From NCBI GenBank assembly GCA_947179485.1, contig OX359246.1:20026001-20090000 (forward strand): a stretch of DNA of 64,000 nt, given 5' to 3'. Position numbers and translations under genes: made by a program. Origin of the DNA: Allacma fusca. Taxonomy: Eukaryota; Arthropoda; Collembola; Symphypleona; Sminthuridae. Below, piece by piece: positions 10,361 to 22,251 of the stretch; position 1 is the first letter of the stretch; every line of letters starts with the position of its first letter. The notes beneath the pieces were generated by a model, which saw only the letters and a list, made by a program, of their open reading frames with translations, was not told the DNA's origin and ran no database searches.

Positions 10361-11388
10361 TGGTCCCTTCCATCTACATTCACAACCCTGCTAAGATACA
10401 AATTTCATCACTTTCCTGCTCCCTCAAAATCATCATACAAATACAAAATGAAAATCATCCATGCCTTATTGACACCGGAGCTGCTGCTTCCCTAATCCAT
10501 CCGACCTATGTACCTCCTGGAACTCCCGTTACGAAATCCAATATACAACTTATCGACGCATCTGGCAATTCCATGCCTAATCAAGGCCTTGCTCTAATTA
10601 AATTCAAAATTGGCAAGTGTACATTTTTACATCCCTTCATAGTCGCCCCATCGAAAGCTCTTAAAATAATATTGGGTACGGACTTTCTATACTCCAAAGG
10701 AGGATTCCTCATCAACACACAGCAAAACACTTTATATAACAAGTTTACAGGCTCCTTGCCCCTCATCCATACTCAATTGCAACATACGGCTGCCATCACT
10801 GCACAATGCAATGTGCCAGTTTCAAAACTTGAAAATCCAATTACGAAATTACAGACAGATTTCACAATCCCCTCCACAGTGTCTACCAGACATCCGGCTG
10901 ATCGTCTCGAAAATCTGACCTCAACCACGCCCAAACGATGCTCCTCAGCTACACAAACCTACGAAACCCCAAAGTCTACGGGAACCCAAACAGACAATAA
11001 CAAAACTATAAATCATAGACGTAAAAACCCCAGCCAGCCTATGCATTTTGCAGACACAGTTACGTCACCCTCATCATCTGACAGTTCAGACTATGAATTC
11101 CGATCTACACATCTCCAACGACGTCGTATTTCTGTTCATCACAGACCTCGTCCTGCGCTTTCACATCATCGCACCCTACCAGCCCGAACGTCAGCATCTC
11201 ACCCACGCATTCCGCTTTCGGTCCTTTGTGTATCACATGTGGACTCTAATGGACTTCTTAGAGTCGCAGGCACCCATGACATCCCCCCCGTTGTCATGTC
11301 ACAGTCCCCATCCATCATACGACATCAGGTTCAACTCCTCTCAATTTCAAACCCCACGTCTCCTTATATACGCAATTCCATTTATTAG
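10262..11388 (+). CDS. Retrotransposon aspartic protease frame (-1 relative to gag)
   Basis: Protease that cleaves the gag and pol precursors. The frame is open from upstream of 10051, but the expected entry is by frameshift at 10255-10261, giving about 375 codons. The catalytic motif LIDTGAAASLI (near 10468-10500) and the downstream ILGTDFL (near 10669-10689) are the two hallmarks of retropepsins. The C-terminal 200 residues are Ser/Thr/Pro/Arg-rich and unrecognised. It ends at TAG 11386-11388. The pol frame lies -1 to it and is open from 11250, leaving a 139-nt overlap. Confidence 0.85.
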
Positions 11389-14300
11389 CTCCCAATGCCA
11401 TTTTATCACCCACCTCAAAATTTATGCTGCTGACAAACCCCACGTCAATGACTATAACCATACCCGACGGTTTAGGACTTGGAAAGACTACACCATTCTT
11501 GGTTGACGACATATCTATGATGCCCGTCCCTGTGAATGCCATTGCCATCAACGACTGCAATCTCCAACAAGAAATCAATTCCTTCAAGATTAATCCACAC
11601 CTGGACCGGGCTGATCAACATAAATTACGTCAACTCCTCACGGAATTCCGATCATCGTTCGCATTTACTCCCCAAGAATTAGGGAAATGTTCTATTCTAC
11701 CCTTCAAAATAGACTTGACTAGTGGAGAGATTGTTTCACACCGTGCCTACAAAACGTCAGCATACCAAGATGCTCTCATTGATGCTGAAGTAAAGAAACT
11801 CTTGGACAACAATATAATTGAACCATCCACCTCCCCTTACACGAGTCCCGTCATAGTTGTGTTGAAGAAACCTAACGACCAAGGTGTCAGAAAGCCACGT
11901 ATGGTTGTTGACCTCCGGTCCCTCAATGCCATTACCAAATCCATGCACTGGCCACTGCCCAGTGTAGACGAAATTCTACGCCGCCTACAAAACCACAAAT
12001 ACTTCTCTACGTTAGACCTCGCCCAAGGGTTCCATCAAATTACGGTGGACGAAGCTTCACGAGAAAAACTCAGCTTTATCACAAAAAATGGACAATATCA
12101 ATATACCATGATGCCATTTGGAGCGAAAAACTCTCCTTCCCATTTCTGCCGTGTAATTGATGTGATCCTAAGTGACCTCAAATACTCCACTGCACTAGCA
12201 TATGTTGACGACATTGTGGTCTGCTCCACCACCATCGACGAACATGTTCTCAAGCTACGGAAAATTTTTCAACGGTTTGCGGACCATAATCTCAAATTCG
12301 AACCATCCAAATGTAGCTTTGCATATACAGAAATTAGCCTCCTCGGATTTACCGTCAACAGTCATGGTCTCCAACCCCATGATAATCACCTACAGGCGCT
12401 ACAACGCATGCCAACACCTAAAGATGTTACATCCGTTCAATCATTCCTTGGAATGGCAAATTTCTTCCGACGTTTCATTCCACATTTTGCACAAATAGCT
12501 GCCCCACTTAGAGACCTAACTAAGGCCAATGTCTCCTTCGAATGGTCACATGAATGCGAACAGGCCTTTGGAACTCTCAAATCCATTTTAGTTTCCAAAC
12601 CGGTCCTTGCTCACTACGATCCAGCCAAGCCCACCTTCCTTTATACGGATGCTTCCCTCCATGGCCTAGGAGCATATCTCACTCAGTTACAACCAGATGG
12701 TCGCGAACATCCCATTTATTACCTGAGCAGAAAATTGAATAAATATGAAGCAAAGTATCACATACGCCTATTGGAACTCTTGGCAATTACATGGGCAACA
12801 AGCAAACTCAAAGAATATCTTCTCGGCATACCTTTTACTGTCAAAACAGATCATCATAGCCTTTGCTACATCTTGAAGAGCAAAGACGATTTAAATCCCA
12901 AACTGCAGCGTATGCAGATCATGCTCATGCCATATGACATTACAATACAGTATGTCCGTGGTGCTACACACCGTGTCGCAGATTGTCTAAGTCGTAATCC
13001 TTTAAATGATCCAGAATTTTCCGCTACGGACGAAGATGCTTGTCTCCCCATCAATGCCATCAGTATTTCCACATTGAAAGATGAACAACTCAAGGATCCA
13101 TCCATTGCACGAATTATACAACGACTACCTGCTAATTGGAGACTCAGACATAATTATTCCCTTCACGATGGTATACTATACAAGTTTAACAATCGACCTG
13201 GTGAGGAATCTCTAATCGTGGTCCCTAAACAAATGGTCCCCGACGTCATCGCATCTTATCATAATGCAACATGTCATATCGGTCCTTCCAAAACACTACA
13301 AAAGTTACAGGACTCCTTTCACTGGAGAAAAATGAGAAGAGACGTTTACACATTCATCAAATCCTGTCCCATATGCCAAGCTCGAAAGACTCCTAGAGGA
13401 CAGAAACCTGCAGGTGAATTTCAATATATTCCTATACCATTAAGGCCTTTTGAAAGAATACAACTAGACGTTCAAGGTCCACTTACGAATCACGAGGGTC
13501 GTCCCCGCTACATCATCACTGCTATTTGTTACTTAACCAAATTCTTAGTAACTAAGGTAGTTCCCACGGCTGATGCCAAAGCCATTGCCAATTTTCTACT
13601 GAACAGGATCGCCTCTGTATACTCCTTGCCCGAAGTAATACAAACCGATCAGGGAACCGAATTCAATAATTCGGTCATGACAGAACTCTCCAAAGTCTTC
13701 AACTTCAACATCCAGTTTTCAACCTCATTCCACCCACAAAGCCAAGGCTTAATCGAGCGTACTCATCAAACTTTAGGAGACTGTATAGCCATGTATGTAG
13801 CCGAAACCAAGGCTGATTGGATTAAAGCTTTGCCAGCACTCACATTCCAGCTTAATGATATGCCTCATCAGTCCCATGGATTTAAGCCATTTTATTTGCT
13901 TCATGGGTTCAATGCACGGACGCCACTCAGAAATGCTTTCCCAACCTACACACCAGAGAATCATATTGTACATTCCATGGAGAAATTATGGAGCCTTACC
14001 CACGATATTTTAGAAAGACATCGCCTAAAATATGCGGAACGAGTAAATCGATCCCGCCGAGATGTGTCCTATGCCATAGGTGATAATGTTCTTCTAGAAC
14101 ATACTTCTATAATCCCCGGAACAAGTCAGAAGTTGCTACCACGATGGAAAGGGCCTTTCAGTATCATCGCCATACCAACTCCCGTCAACTACACGATCCG
14201 AGGCTCTATAGGTACATCCATGAAAACATTAACAGTGCATGTTTCACGACTCAAGCAATACTTTGATAGACCCAATTGCTTCACCACTCAGTCCATATTA

Positions 14301-14858
14301 ACATCTACTCCAGCTATGCAAGTACCAGATTCATCCACACATTTACAAGAAACGCCTAAAGCCACTATAATCAACCCTCCCCGCACGACCCCTTCCAACC
14401 CGGATAATTTTTCAGAGTCTTTAAACCCGGAAAATTCGGGCATGACCCGTTTGCATCCACCTGATTTGGGGGCTCCACACCCCACCCCACCCCCTATGGG
14501 AGGTACCCCTCCCCCACGAGGTACCCTCCCCCCATTGCCAGCGGACCCTTCTAATGCGGTACATACGAGCCCTACTCGACCTTCATACAGGTCAGCTCTA
14601 CTATCCACACCTGTGCCACCCACAACGGCTTTGCCTACCCTACCCGCTATTGATTTGCCACCTAAAAGACACCGTCGAACTCAACACCAATTACTAGCGG
14701 AAGATTCCAATCGAATTATTCCGACCACATTCCATACACGCGATGACACCGAATTCCGCCGTTCTACAAGACGTCACATACGCACCGTAGAAAATTTATT
14801 CCATTGCACACTCGTTAAGCCAAAGAAAATGGTGACATTATTTCAGGCAACAATATAA
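11250..14858 (+). CDS. Retrotransposon pol: reverse transcriptase, RNase H, integrase
   Basis: Replication and integration enzymes. The first ATG is at 11424 (1144 aa), but the frame opens at 11250, overlapping the protease frame, so entry by a second -1 shift is likely. Numbered from that ATG: reverse transcriptase with LDLAQGFHQI and the YVDD box at 260-263; RNase H with LYTDASLHGLGAYL near 408; integrase with an HHCC zinc motif (H..H..CPIC, about 612-655) and the catalytic triad D682, D742, E778 (D-X35-E spacing for the last two); then a GPF-type region (RWKGPFSII) near 910. The last 180 residues are Pro/Thr-rich. All catalytic residues are present and no stop interrupts the frame. No chromodomain. 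Confidence 0.93.
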
Positions 14859-16348
14859 TATTTACAGTCACCATACAGAAAATGAAAATTGAAAATACAT
14901 TATTGAGCTCACTAAAGCCCAATCCTCGGAAAATTGGTTGGTCCTACCATAGACAGGTGAACCAAGTGATATAATTGGAAATTTCACCATTACACCTGCT
15001 GGCCCATGCTCTGGCAGCGTCTCCCGAGGTTCCAGGTCGTTTCCTGGGCACTTGAGCCCATCAATACCATCAAGGCTGCAAGTGTAATGAATAAAACCTC
15101 CGACCATAGCACCCTTCAAATTGCACCACTCAACCAACTTCCCTGGATCTACGAGGGTAAGGGTCAATTCCCCCGCAGACCCGTTTGCCCTGACCTAACG
15201 CCCTAACACTCAGATATTGATGCCGGCCGGTCATAAACGCTGATGATGGAATCATTTATATTCTTGTCACCCTGTGGACCATAAAAAAGAAACACGTTAT
15301 TGTCAATAACACTATTTGATTGATGTAATTTGTAAAACTAATACAAACAATTATTAAGTTTCAGATGACGTTAGCGTTCACTCACTGAGATATGCCTGTT
15401 GTGTGTTCCCGAGGAATACTCTTTGGCTGAACATTCCGGTCCTATCCGATAAAATCCCGGCCACACGCTCCAGTTACTGCTCCGTCAGTATCTAGACATC
15501 CACCACTGAAATTAATTTTAATTTAATTAATAGTTAATGATTTAAGTATAATATACATTATTTGAATATTGTTTAGTTAATAATTAATTTTACTGTATAC
15601 TACCATATTAAGGATTCACTTTTATGGTTCTTACATATTTGCACAATTATTAATATGTCTTTAATTGCATCATTAACGTATACACAATATATTATAACTA
15701 CCTATCATACACATATACATACATACTTAAGTCCCTAATTATTTTAATTTTAAGTACACACACTTACGCGAGAAGCTTCTCACATTTTTTTCATTTTTCA
15801 CCGATCCTGGACCGATTTGATCACTCGGCCTTGGATCAATAATCCTCCCCATTCGAAACACTAGGGACAACATAAATTTTCTTTATCTCTTTTGATTCAC
15901 TTAATAACACAATAGGTTACGTAGTATTAATTTTACACAGTTCAGTTCAGCCCCCACAAACTATTAAAATATTCAACTCACCCTGTACGTGTACATCCTG
16001 TATTCTTGTATGACCAACTTTAGCTGGATTGCACTTTAAAATTCTGAGACAGAATTTTTATCGACCCCGAGAAGTTTAGTAGATAATAGCTGTTACGTAT
16101 ATTATAATTTCACTCTAATATAATTCACTAATTATAAAATAGCCTGTATGTTTATATGTAAGAAAATAAAATTTACTCCTGCTGAAGATTCAACTACCAA
16201 CAAGTCAACACAAGAGAAGAAACTCCGCTATTCCAGAAGACAAGTTACTAATACTAGAAATATGAACACATGAAAATGAATATGAACACATATACTTTTA
16301 GATACTCATTTACTAAACGATGAGACATCGTTTCAATTGACAGTGGAA
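14859..16348. other. 3' internal region of the retrotransposon, no sense-strand gene
   Basis: About 1.5 kb between pol and the 3' LTR. The sense strand is full of stops. A 99-codon frame on the minus strand (15167-14868) looks less random than the rest (two cysteines, several Gly/Pro turns) but I do not recognise it. It could be captured host sequence or chance. No clean polypurine tract is visible immediately before 16349. Confidence 0.5.
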
Positions 16349-16679
16349 TGTTAAGTATATAATACATGCTTGATACACACATATGTACTGTGTACATATA
16401 TGGGGGGCTGAAGTCATGAATTCAGACTCCCTATATAAACGTGTGTCACCATAAGAAATGTAACAAGTAGCTGGGAAAGAGAGAAGGAAGAAGGAGATAA
16501 GGAGAGAGAATAAAACCAGACATATAGAAGTACCTTTTATATACATACGCACTTATTTGTATAATCTACACGACAGTTACTCTCATACACACGCACACAA
16601 GAGAATAAAAATATTTCTCCCCCTCTTCATATTCACGACTCTCCATATAAATATTTCAATCCTCAATTACATCTTAACA
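16349..16679 (+). repeat. 3' LTR
   Basis: 331 bp, same length as the 5' LTR and identical by eye except one G/A difference near 16572. Followed immediately by (AT)n, the same sequence type as left of the 5' LTR. Confidence 0.92.
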
Positions 16680-16726
16680 ATATATATATATATATATTAT
16701 ATATATTATATATATAATTATATGTG
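16680..16726. repeat. (AT)n microsatellite, right side of the insertion site
   Basis: Interrupted TATATA tract, continuing the tract at 7279-7292 in which the retrotransposon inserted. Confidence 0.85.
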
Positions 16727-16734
16727 TGTGTGCT

Positions 16735-18325
16735 GTGGACATCTTATCTGCATTTGGAAAAGATCATTGTCAATATATTTTTGGCAAGGCAGTCACTGAA
16801 ACAGTTATGACATGTTATGTATTTGTTGTGCTATAATCATGTCTAATAGCATTTTAGCATAAATTACAGTATATTCCCGTTTCGTGTTAGGGAACCTGGA
16901 ACAGTCGCTATATGCAATGAGAGATAAAAACGTTGTAGACAACTGGAATCACGTTACATACATATTTAAAAATGCTGATCTACGGATGACCTGTGATAAA
17001 AATTCAACTCCATCGTGTTTTCAAGATTAGAGCTATTATCTAATGTCGAGCAAAGAGCCATGTGGATAAAAATACTAATTGTAAGTGATGCAGTTTAAAA
17101 GTAAAATTGAGTCACATTCCATAGGGTCAGAGTATGAATATAAAAGAAGGTCTACTGTACTCTGCAGTCCATATCATTTTTTTATCTTTCTATTGTGATA
17201 GCATAGTCGTCCAGCAAATTGAAAAATTAGGAATGATCTGAACAAGTTCTTGTATGATAAAAAGAAGACGAGTTTGAGTTTGAATATTTCTAGAGCACAA
17301 TTGCAATTTATATGAACTGTAATAACATCAGTGCAGTATATATGTACATACGCAGGGCCACAAGCCAAAACGAAAATATTAATATAGACATTTTTCTTGG
17401 CGAACATTTTTCCAAGCTTCAGTTTAGTCAAAAAGAATTATTTAACATTTACAGATGTGTCAGAGAGACTCAGAGTGCAAGGTGCTCAATAACCTTTCCG
17501 CACCTAGGTTCTCGAAGGTGTAACCAAGCTACACAGTCATTGGAAGTATGTTCTTGTACAGAATTTCATTTTGGGTAGGAAAGAAATGAATTCAAAGCGA
17601 GCGGTCAACAATAATATTATAATAATTACTATTATTGTTGATAATTATTACAAAAGTTATGTCCATGAAACAAAAACCTAGAAACTCCTTTTTTAGAATC
17701 GTTCAGACACTTTCAGCGTTCTAAAATTCGTCCAATAATAGCTGATAAGGCTGCAAGAGCTTCTAAACTCCATTAGTCCCATGCTTCAAGTCTTTTAGCG
17801 TCAGAACTAATGCTTCATGGAAGTCACTTAATCGAAGCTTCGAAAACATTGGAACTTCCTACAACTCTGCAGCTTGGCTAGAAAAAATCTTGGAGAACAT
17901 AGGGTTGCAAAGGTTATGGAGTACGCTGTACATAGAATGTATGGAACACTTTTCAGTAATTTTTGACTTATTTCAGAACAGTCGTCCAACTGAAAAAACA
18001 TTAAAGTCCTAATGGTTAAATAAAGCTGAATTTTTGAATCCAACTGTAGCAATAATTCATGACGTTTTCTCCCATCGCTCACAAACATTCCCATTTTAAA
18101 ACCTGGTGAGATGGATAAATGTATATAAAAAGGTGCACAAATATTAAAAATTCCCATCCCTATCCTGCAAAACCTCGTCCAGTAGTCCTGTCTTAAAAGG
18201 CAGTCTCCACGGTTGTAATGACAGTATTTCCTGCAGAGACCAATTACAAGAACCAGTAAATTACAGTCCGTAATTTTTAACTTAGAACGTTTACCTTCTT
18301 TAGCTCTTTCTTTATTTTACTGATA
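16735..18325. repeat. Duplicated upstream block (copy 2 of 3), no gene
   Basis: About 1.6 kb nearly collinear with 27655-29250, the DNA between an SLC5 exon-1 remnant and the intact receptor gene at 29254. Examples: ATCTGCATTTGGAAAAGA against ATCTGGATTTAGAAAAGA near the left end, and TTTACTGATATCC at the right end. Here the match stops just before a decayed hAT element, and no receptor coding sequence follows. Short open frames inside (17174-17578, 17828-18157) have no recognisable content. Confidence 0.8.
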
Positions 18326-18334
18326 TCCCGTAAC

Positions 18335-19835
18335 TAGGCTTGGGAATATTTCGCTAAATTTTGCGTTAAAATTTCGCAAATTAAATTTATTTTTCGAAAA
18401 TTTCGCAGACTTTAGCTTTTATTGAATGGCAGTCTAAAAGAAGTATCTTAAATATTATAGAAAATTCATTTACACCGAATCGCTGAAATTGTAATAATTA
18501 CTTAATCATTGTTGTCATCCGAATGGTGTGGATGAACTGTTGAATCGTGAATTACTACTCGCATATGAAAGTCAATATTTTCTTCGGTAAGTTTTAGGCG
18601 CTGTTCAGCAAGAAGCCTTTTTAAATAAGAAAAGCTTGTCTCAACTGGAGCGCTACTACTGGGTAGGGAAATTACTTTTAATACCAACTCCGACAAATAC
18701 GGCATGTCTCGAGAGAATTTCAGCCAAAATTCCATAACGTCTATTTCAGCCGACTAAAATTCTCCATTTCACTCACAAGCAAAGTCTTATGAACAACGTG
18801 TCTGTATGAACATGTTTCGACCATGTGTGAACATTGGTTTGGATTTACTTCGAGTTACGAAAATGGATTTTTCTTATGGGATTTAGCATGAAAAAATTCA
18901 ACCGAGGAAGGTTCCCCCCTGTCAAACTTTCCAAAAAAATCAAACTTTCAAATGCCCTACTGCCCGAACCCAGAGGAGATGGCATCAAGTTTGTGGTTTG
19001 TGTGAACACTATTAGTAGTGCCCACAATTTCACCAATTTTCATTTAATTCTGAAGGTCACATGGGAAGATTTTGCTTGTCAGTGTACGGTATTGAACCAA
19101 ATCTTTTAATGGAATTGGCCTGATCAATACTTTTGAAAGCGACGATTAAATGCCCTTGCAAATATTTTCCGGGCAAAACCAAGGATCCAGAATTTGAGCG
19201 TCTTCCCAGAGTTTATTTGTTAGGTGTATTTTGTTGGTATAAAGCGACAATTATCAGTTGTAATTATCAGTCCACTTTCCGGAAACTGCTGCAAACTTTT
19301 TAATCTGGATTTTAATTGGATTTTTTAAAGTTTGTATTTTCATTTCTCTTATTTACTTTTATTGTATAAGTATTTACTGCAAGCTGGCAGAAATGCATCA
19401 CTTAAATTTGAAACGTTACTTAAAGAATTTACTGCATTAAAAGTTGGCTCCACGAAAATTATTGTGTAAAAAAATGCGATAAATCATAGCATTTAAATAT
19501 GTGAAGAAATGTCTCGAAAGGAAAAACTCGAAAGGACGGGGCACGTTTCTACAGCATGAGTTGCAGTTGTTCGTTGAATTTCGTTCCACCGAATTTAATA
19601 ATAAAAATTTCAAAATATTACTGATCTATGTAAAATATTTTACAAGATTCAGGATTTTGTAATGCGAATTAATATTTCGCACTTAACCTTCCAATTTCGC
19701 ATTTTTCGCAAATTTCGCCATTTGTTTTTTTCCTTTTTGGATTCTACCGATATCTGGGGTTACGTTTCACCCCCATGGGAGTACCGTAACTAATCGTTTT
19801 TAGAATTTCGCATTTTTCGAAAAATCCCAAGCCTA
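18335..19835 (-). mobile_element. Decayed hAT transposon
   Basis: Ends carry inverted repeats TAGGCTTGGGA (18335-18345) and its complement (19825-19835), followed inward by related TTTCGC-rich sequence on both sides. On the minus strand, 18735-18502 encodes a relic of the hAT transposase C-terminal dimerisation domain (LPSSSAPVETSFSYLKRL, near the usual PaSSApvERsFS). No 8-bp target duplication is visible (CCCGTAAC against ATCATAAG). The remainder of the transposase is not recognisable. Confidence 0.7.
18502..18735 (-). pseudogene. hAT transposase C-terminal relic
   Basis: A 77-codon open stretch containing the hAT dimerisation signature (KVISLPSSSAPVETSFSYLK) followed by RLKLTEENIDFHMRV. 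It mediates transposase dimerisation in intact relatives. It lies in the decayed element at 18335-19835 and is certainly non-functional alone. Confidence 0.75.
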
Positions 19836-21904
19836 ATCATAAGGTAAACCTGATCTCAAAAACGGAATAAGAATTCAGATTTATGAAATGTTTTAAAGAG
19901 TGATTGTTCTTTATTTGATTCCACTGAACAATTATAACCTGCTTAGTAGGTGGCTGAGAACCCCAAACAAAAGTTACCGTGCGAAAACATATGTTAATAT
20001 ACGTAATTTAATCAATGTTTAAAGTAAACACTAATTTCGCTCCACTTACAGGCCAGTCGTTGGGCTGGTGGGGTGGTGGATAAATAGTTTCTTGGGACCC
20101 GGTAAGCTATTACAGATAGTATCCTCAGCTCGCGTGCTTCCGTCTTCAGGGAGATCAGCAAAGATGTATACTGAACGTAATGATTATCGAATAACGCTGC
20201 TGAAGTTTTTCAACTTGTAATTAAAAAGATTCCGATTTTCGAATTGCCGATCAGGCCGTATGCTTGCTATGGTTACGAGAGGTATGAGATGCTACATTCG
20301 AGCCACCGAATTAGCCAAAGGCAGATATTTGAACAAGTAAAAACAAAAAAATGTATGTTTGTAATTTTAATGCCAGCTCCTTTTATAATTCTTATTTTGC
20401 GTCATCAAAAATTATGAAATGTTATTTCGGAAAATTTGAAGCCGGTACAACAGCACAGGCAGTACCACCGTGGTATTTTTCAAGGTGGTACATTCTACCA
20501 CCTTCCCCTGCTCCGCCGACACTAAAGGCTATGCTGCAGGATTGTAGAAGTTGGCTTTTTGTAAAATTAGAATGGTCCCAAAACTCGCCTGATTTAAATC
20601 AGATGGTATTTTGAAAAAAATTTAAGTTGTAAATAAAATAATTAAAAAATCATGTATATGGCAATTAAAAATTCCCCAAATACGGCATCACAAAGAATGA
20701 ATTGCATGAAATCATAATCCATATCCTACACGTCCAAAAACAATGCTGACAGTATCATACAAACGATGGGGTAAAACCCGCAAATCTGCGCGTATTGTCC
20801 ACGATCTTCTTGTTTCAGAATTAGTTTACAGCCAAAAATATGTCAAACCCATATGTCTCGTCACAACAGAAATACAGTTTTTTAGAAGATTTTTTTACAG
20901 AAATGTATCCGAATTATAAGTAAGATCAAGTGACTGGTAGAATGTACATTAACTTCGCCATCCAACAAATTATCCAAGTTTGTATAGTTTGTTGCAATGA
21001 AACTCTGCATTCTTTGAATCTTACAAACTCTCCGAAATTATGTAACGAGCTCTATGCTTTACCTCAAATCATTACTCTATTTAAGAAATTTGGTTGACAA
21101 AGTTTGAACCAGCTAATTCTATACAAAATTCGTTAGAACGTTTCGGTGCAAGGTTGCAATTCATCCAAAAGGTGCTAAGAATCGATTACTGAAAGTTATT
21201 GTTCATAAAGCCTACGAGTTTAATTCCATTTTGGATTGGTGGTCAAGATAAAGACCTTTTGAAGTACACCTACAAACAAATTATATGCTTCTTATTAATG
21301 GATGTACCTGCGTAACGTTATAGTATTCCATGGAATTCCTTTGTTTTATGACAGCTCCGTTCACGAAGCGTTGCAAGCTAGAAGCGTATTTTCCAAGCGA
21401 ACATTATGTTAGGGATATTTTTATAGACGAATTTGGTTGGATGAAACCACCCAGTGATTATATTGAGGAAGGCAGACATCTTGTTAAAGTTGTAGTAAGC
21501 TTATCCATAGCAAAGCGCAAGAGAATAGACGATGTGTTAATGTGTTAATGTTTTGGGACAAGAACTGAGTATAATTAATTCCATAAGCACGTTTGTACTT
21601 TCTCCTGGAAATGTATACGTCTGTAATTTTCAGTTCATACATGCTATTTGAATTGGATGTTAACATTTACTGTATTTTTGGCAAACCATAGGATGAGCCC
21701 GTAGTTTTTAATTTGCAATTTAGCGCATTTCAATCAGAGTGATTAAGAAGCCGAAGTATCATTTTCAAATATATGTACGTCATTATGTGAAGATATTTAT
21801 TAAAACCTGATATATCTCACTGGTAGAGAACTCTGGATATAGAGATCCAGGAAGTCAGCAAAGTCAGGATGTGTTTTGGGGAAACTGATATTTGATAGTT
21901 TAAA
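19836..21904. other. Mostly featureless stretch with a possible Tc1/mariner relic
   Basis: The only recognisable content is at about 20550-20790 on the plus strand: LEWSQNSPDLNQ resembles the WPSQSPDLNP motif of Tc1/mariner transposases, followed after stops by KNELHEIIIHIL in the expected relative position. The rest (19836-20540 and 20800-21904) shows no gene I can support. Confidence 0.4.
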
Positions 21905-22251
21905 TTTAAAATTCAGGAAATCGTAAAACATTAATTTATTTTAAGTAGTTATTGTTCTCAAGTATCATTTGGGTTCAGTCCTTCCTAATATTTCATACAT
22001 AGAAAAATAATGTTATTGCAATTCCACATCAAATACAGCATGAAACTTAATTTGATGTATGGGATTTATTAGCACTTTCTTCTTTGTATACACTTTACTG
22101 GCTCATTGAAACTCTTCAAAATATGCAATGTTCAAATTTAATAAGTAATATGTTACAAAATCCTAAAAATCCTACGACTCTCTTCAAACAACCAGAAGTT
22201 ACTTCCTTGGTGTCATAAACCTGGTAGTTTCATTCACTCGCAGTTTCATTA

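Larger units (their letters stand above)
7293..16679 (+). mobile_element. Ty3/gypsy-type LTR retrotransposon, nearly intact
   Basis: Autonomous-type element of 9387 bp. Two 331-bp LTRs begin TGTTAAG and end CTTAACA. A primer-binding site abuts the 5' LTR; gag has zinc knuckles, followed by an aspartic protease, then reverse transcriptase, RNase H and integrase in that order (the Ty3/gypsy order). By eye the LTRs differ at one site (CACGGCAG against CACGACAG), so insertion is recent. It sits in an (AT)n tract; 4- or 6-bp duplications (ATAT or ATATAT) fit, 5 bp does not. No chromodomain and no envelope-like frame are seen. An in-frame stop in gag and about 1.5 kb without sense-strand genes before the 3' LTR are its oddities. 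Confidence 0.93.

Noticed and set aside
14868..15167. Antisense gene inside the retrotransposon
   Set aside because: No start context, partner exon or recognised family; reported only as an observation.
20550..20790. Tc1/mariner transposase gene
   Set aside because: Only one motif and a weak continuation remain, with several stops; noted as a possible relic, not annotated as a gene.
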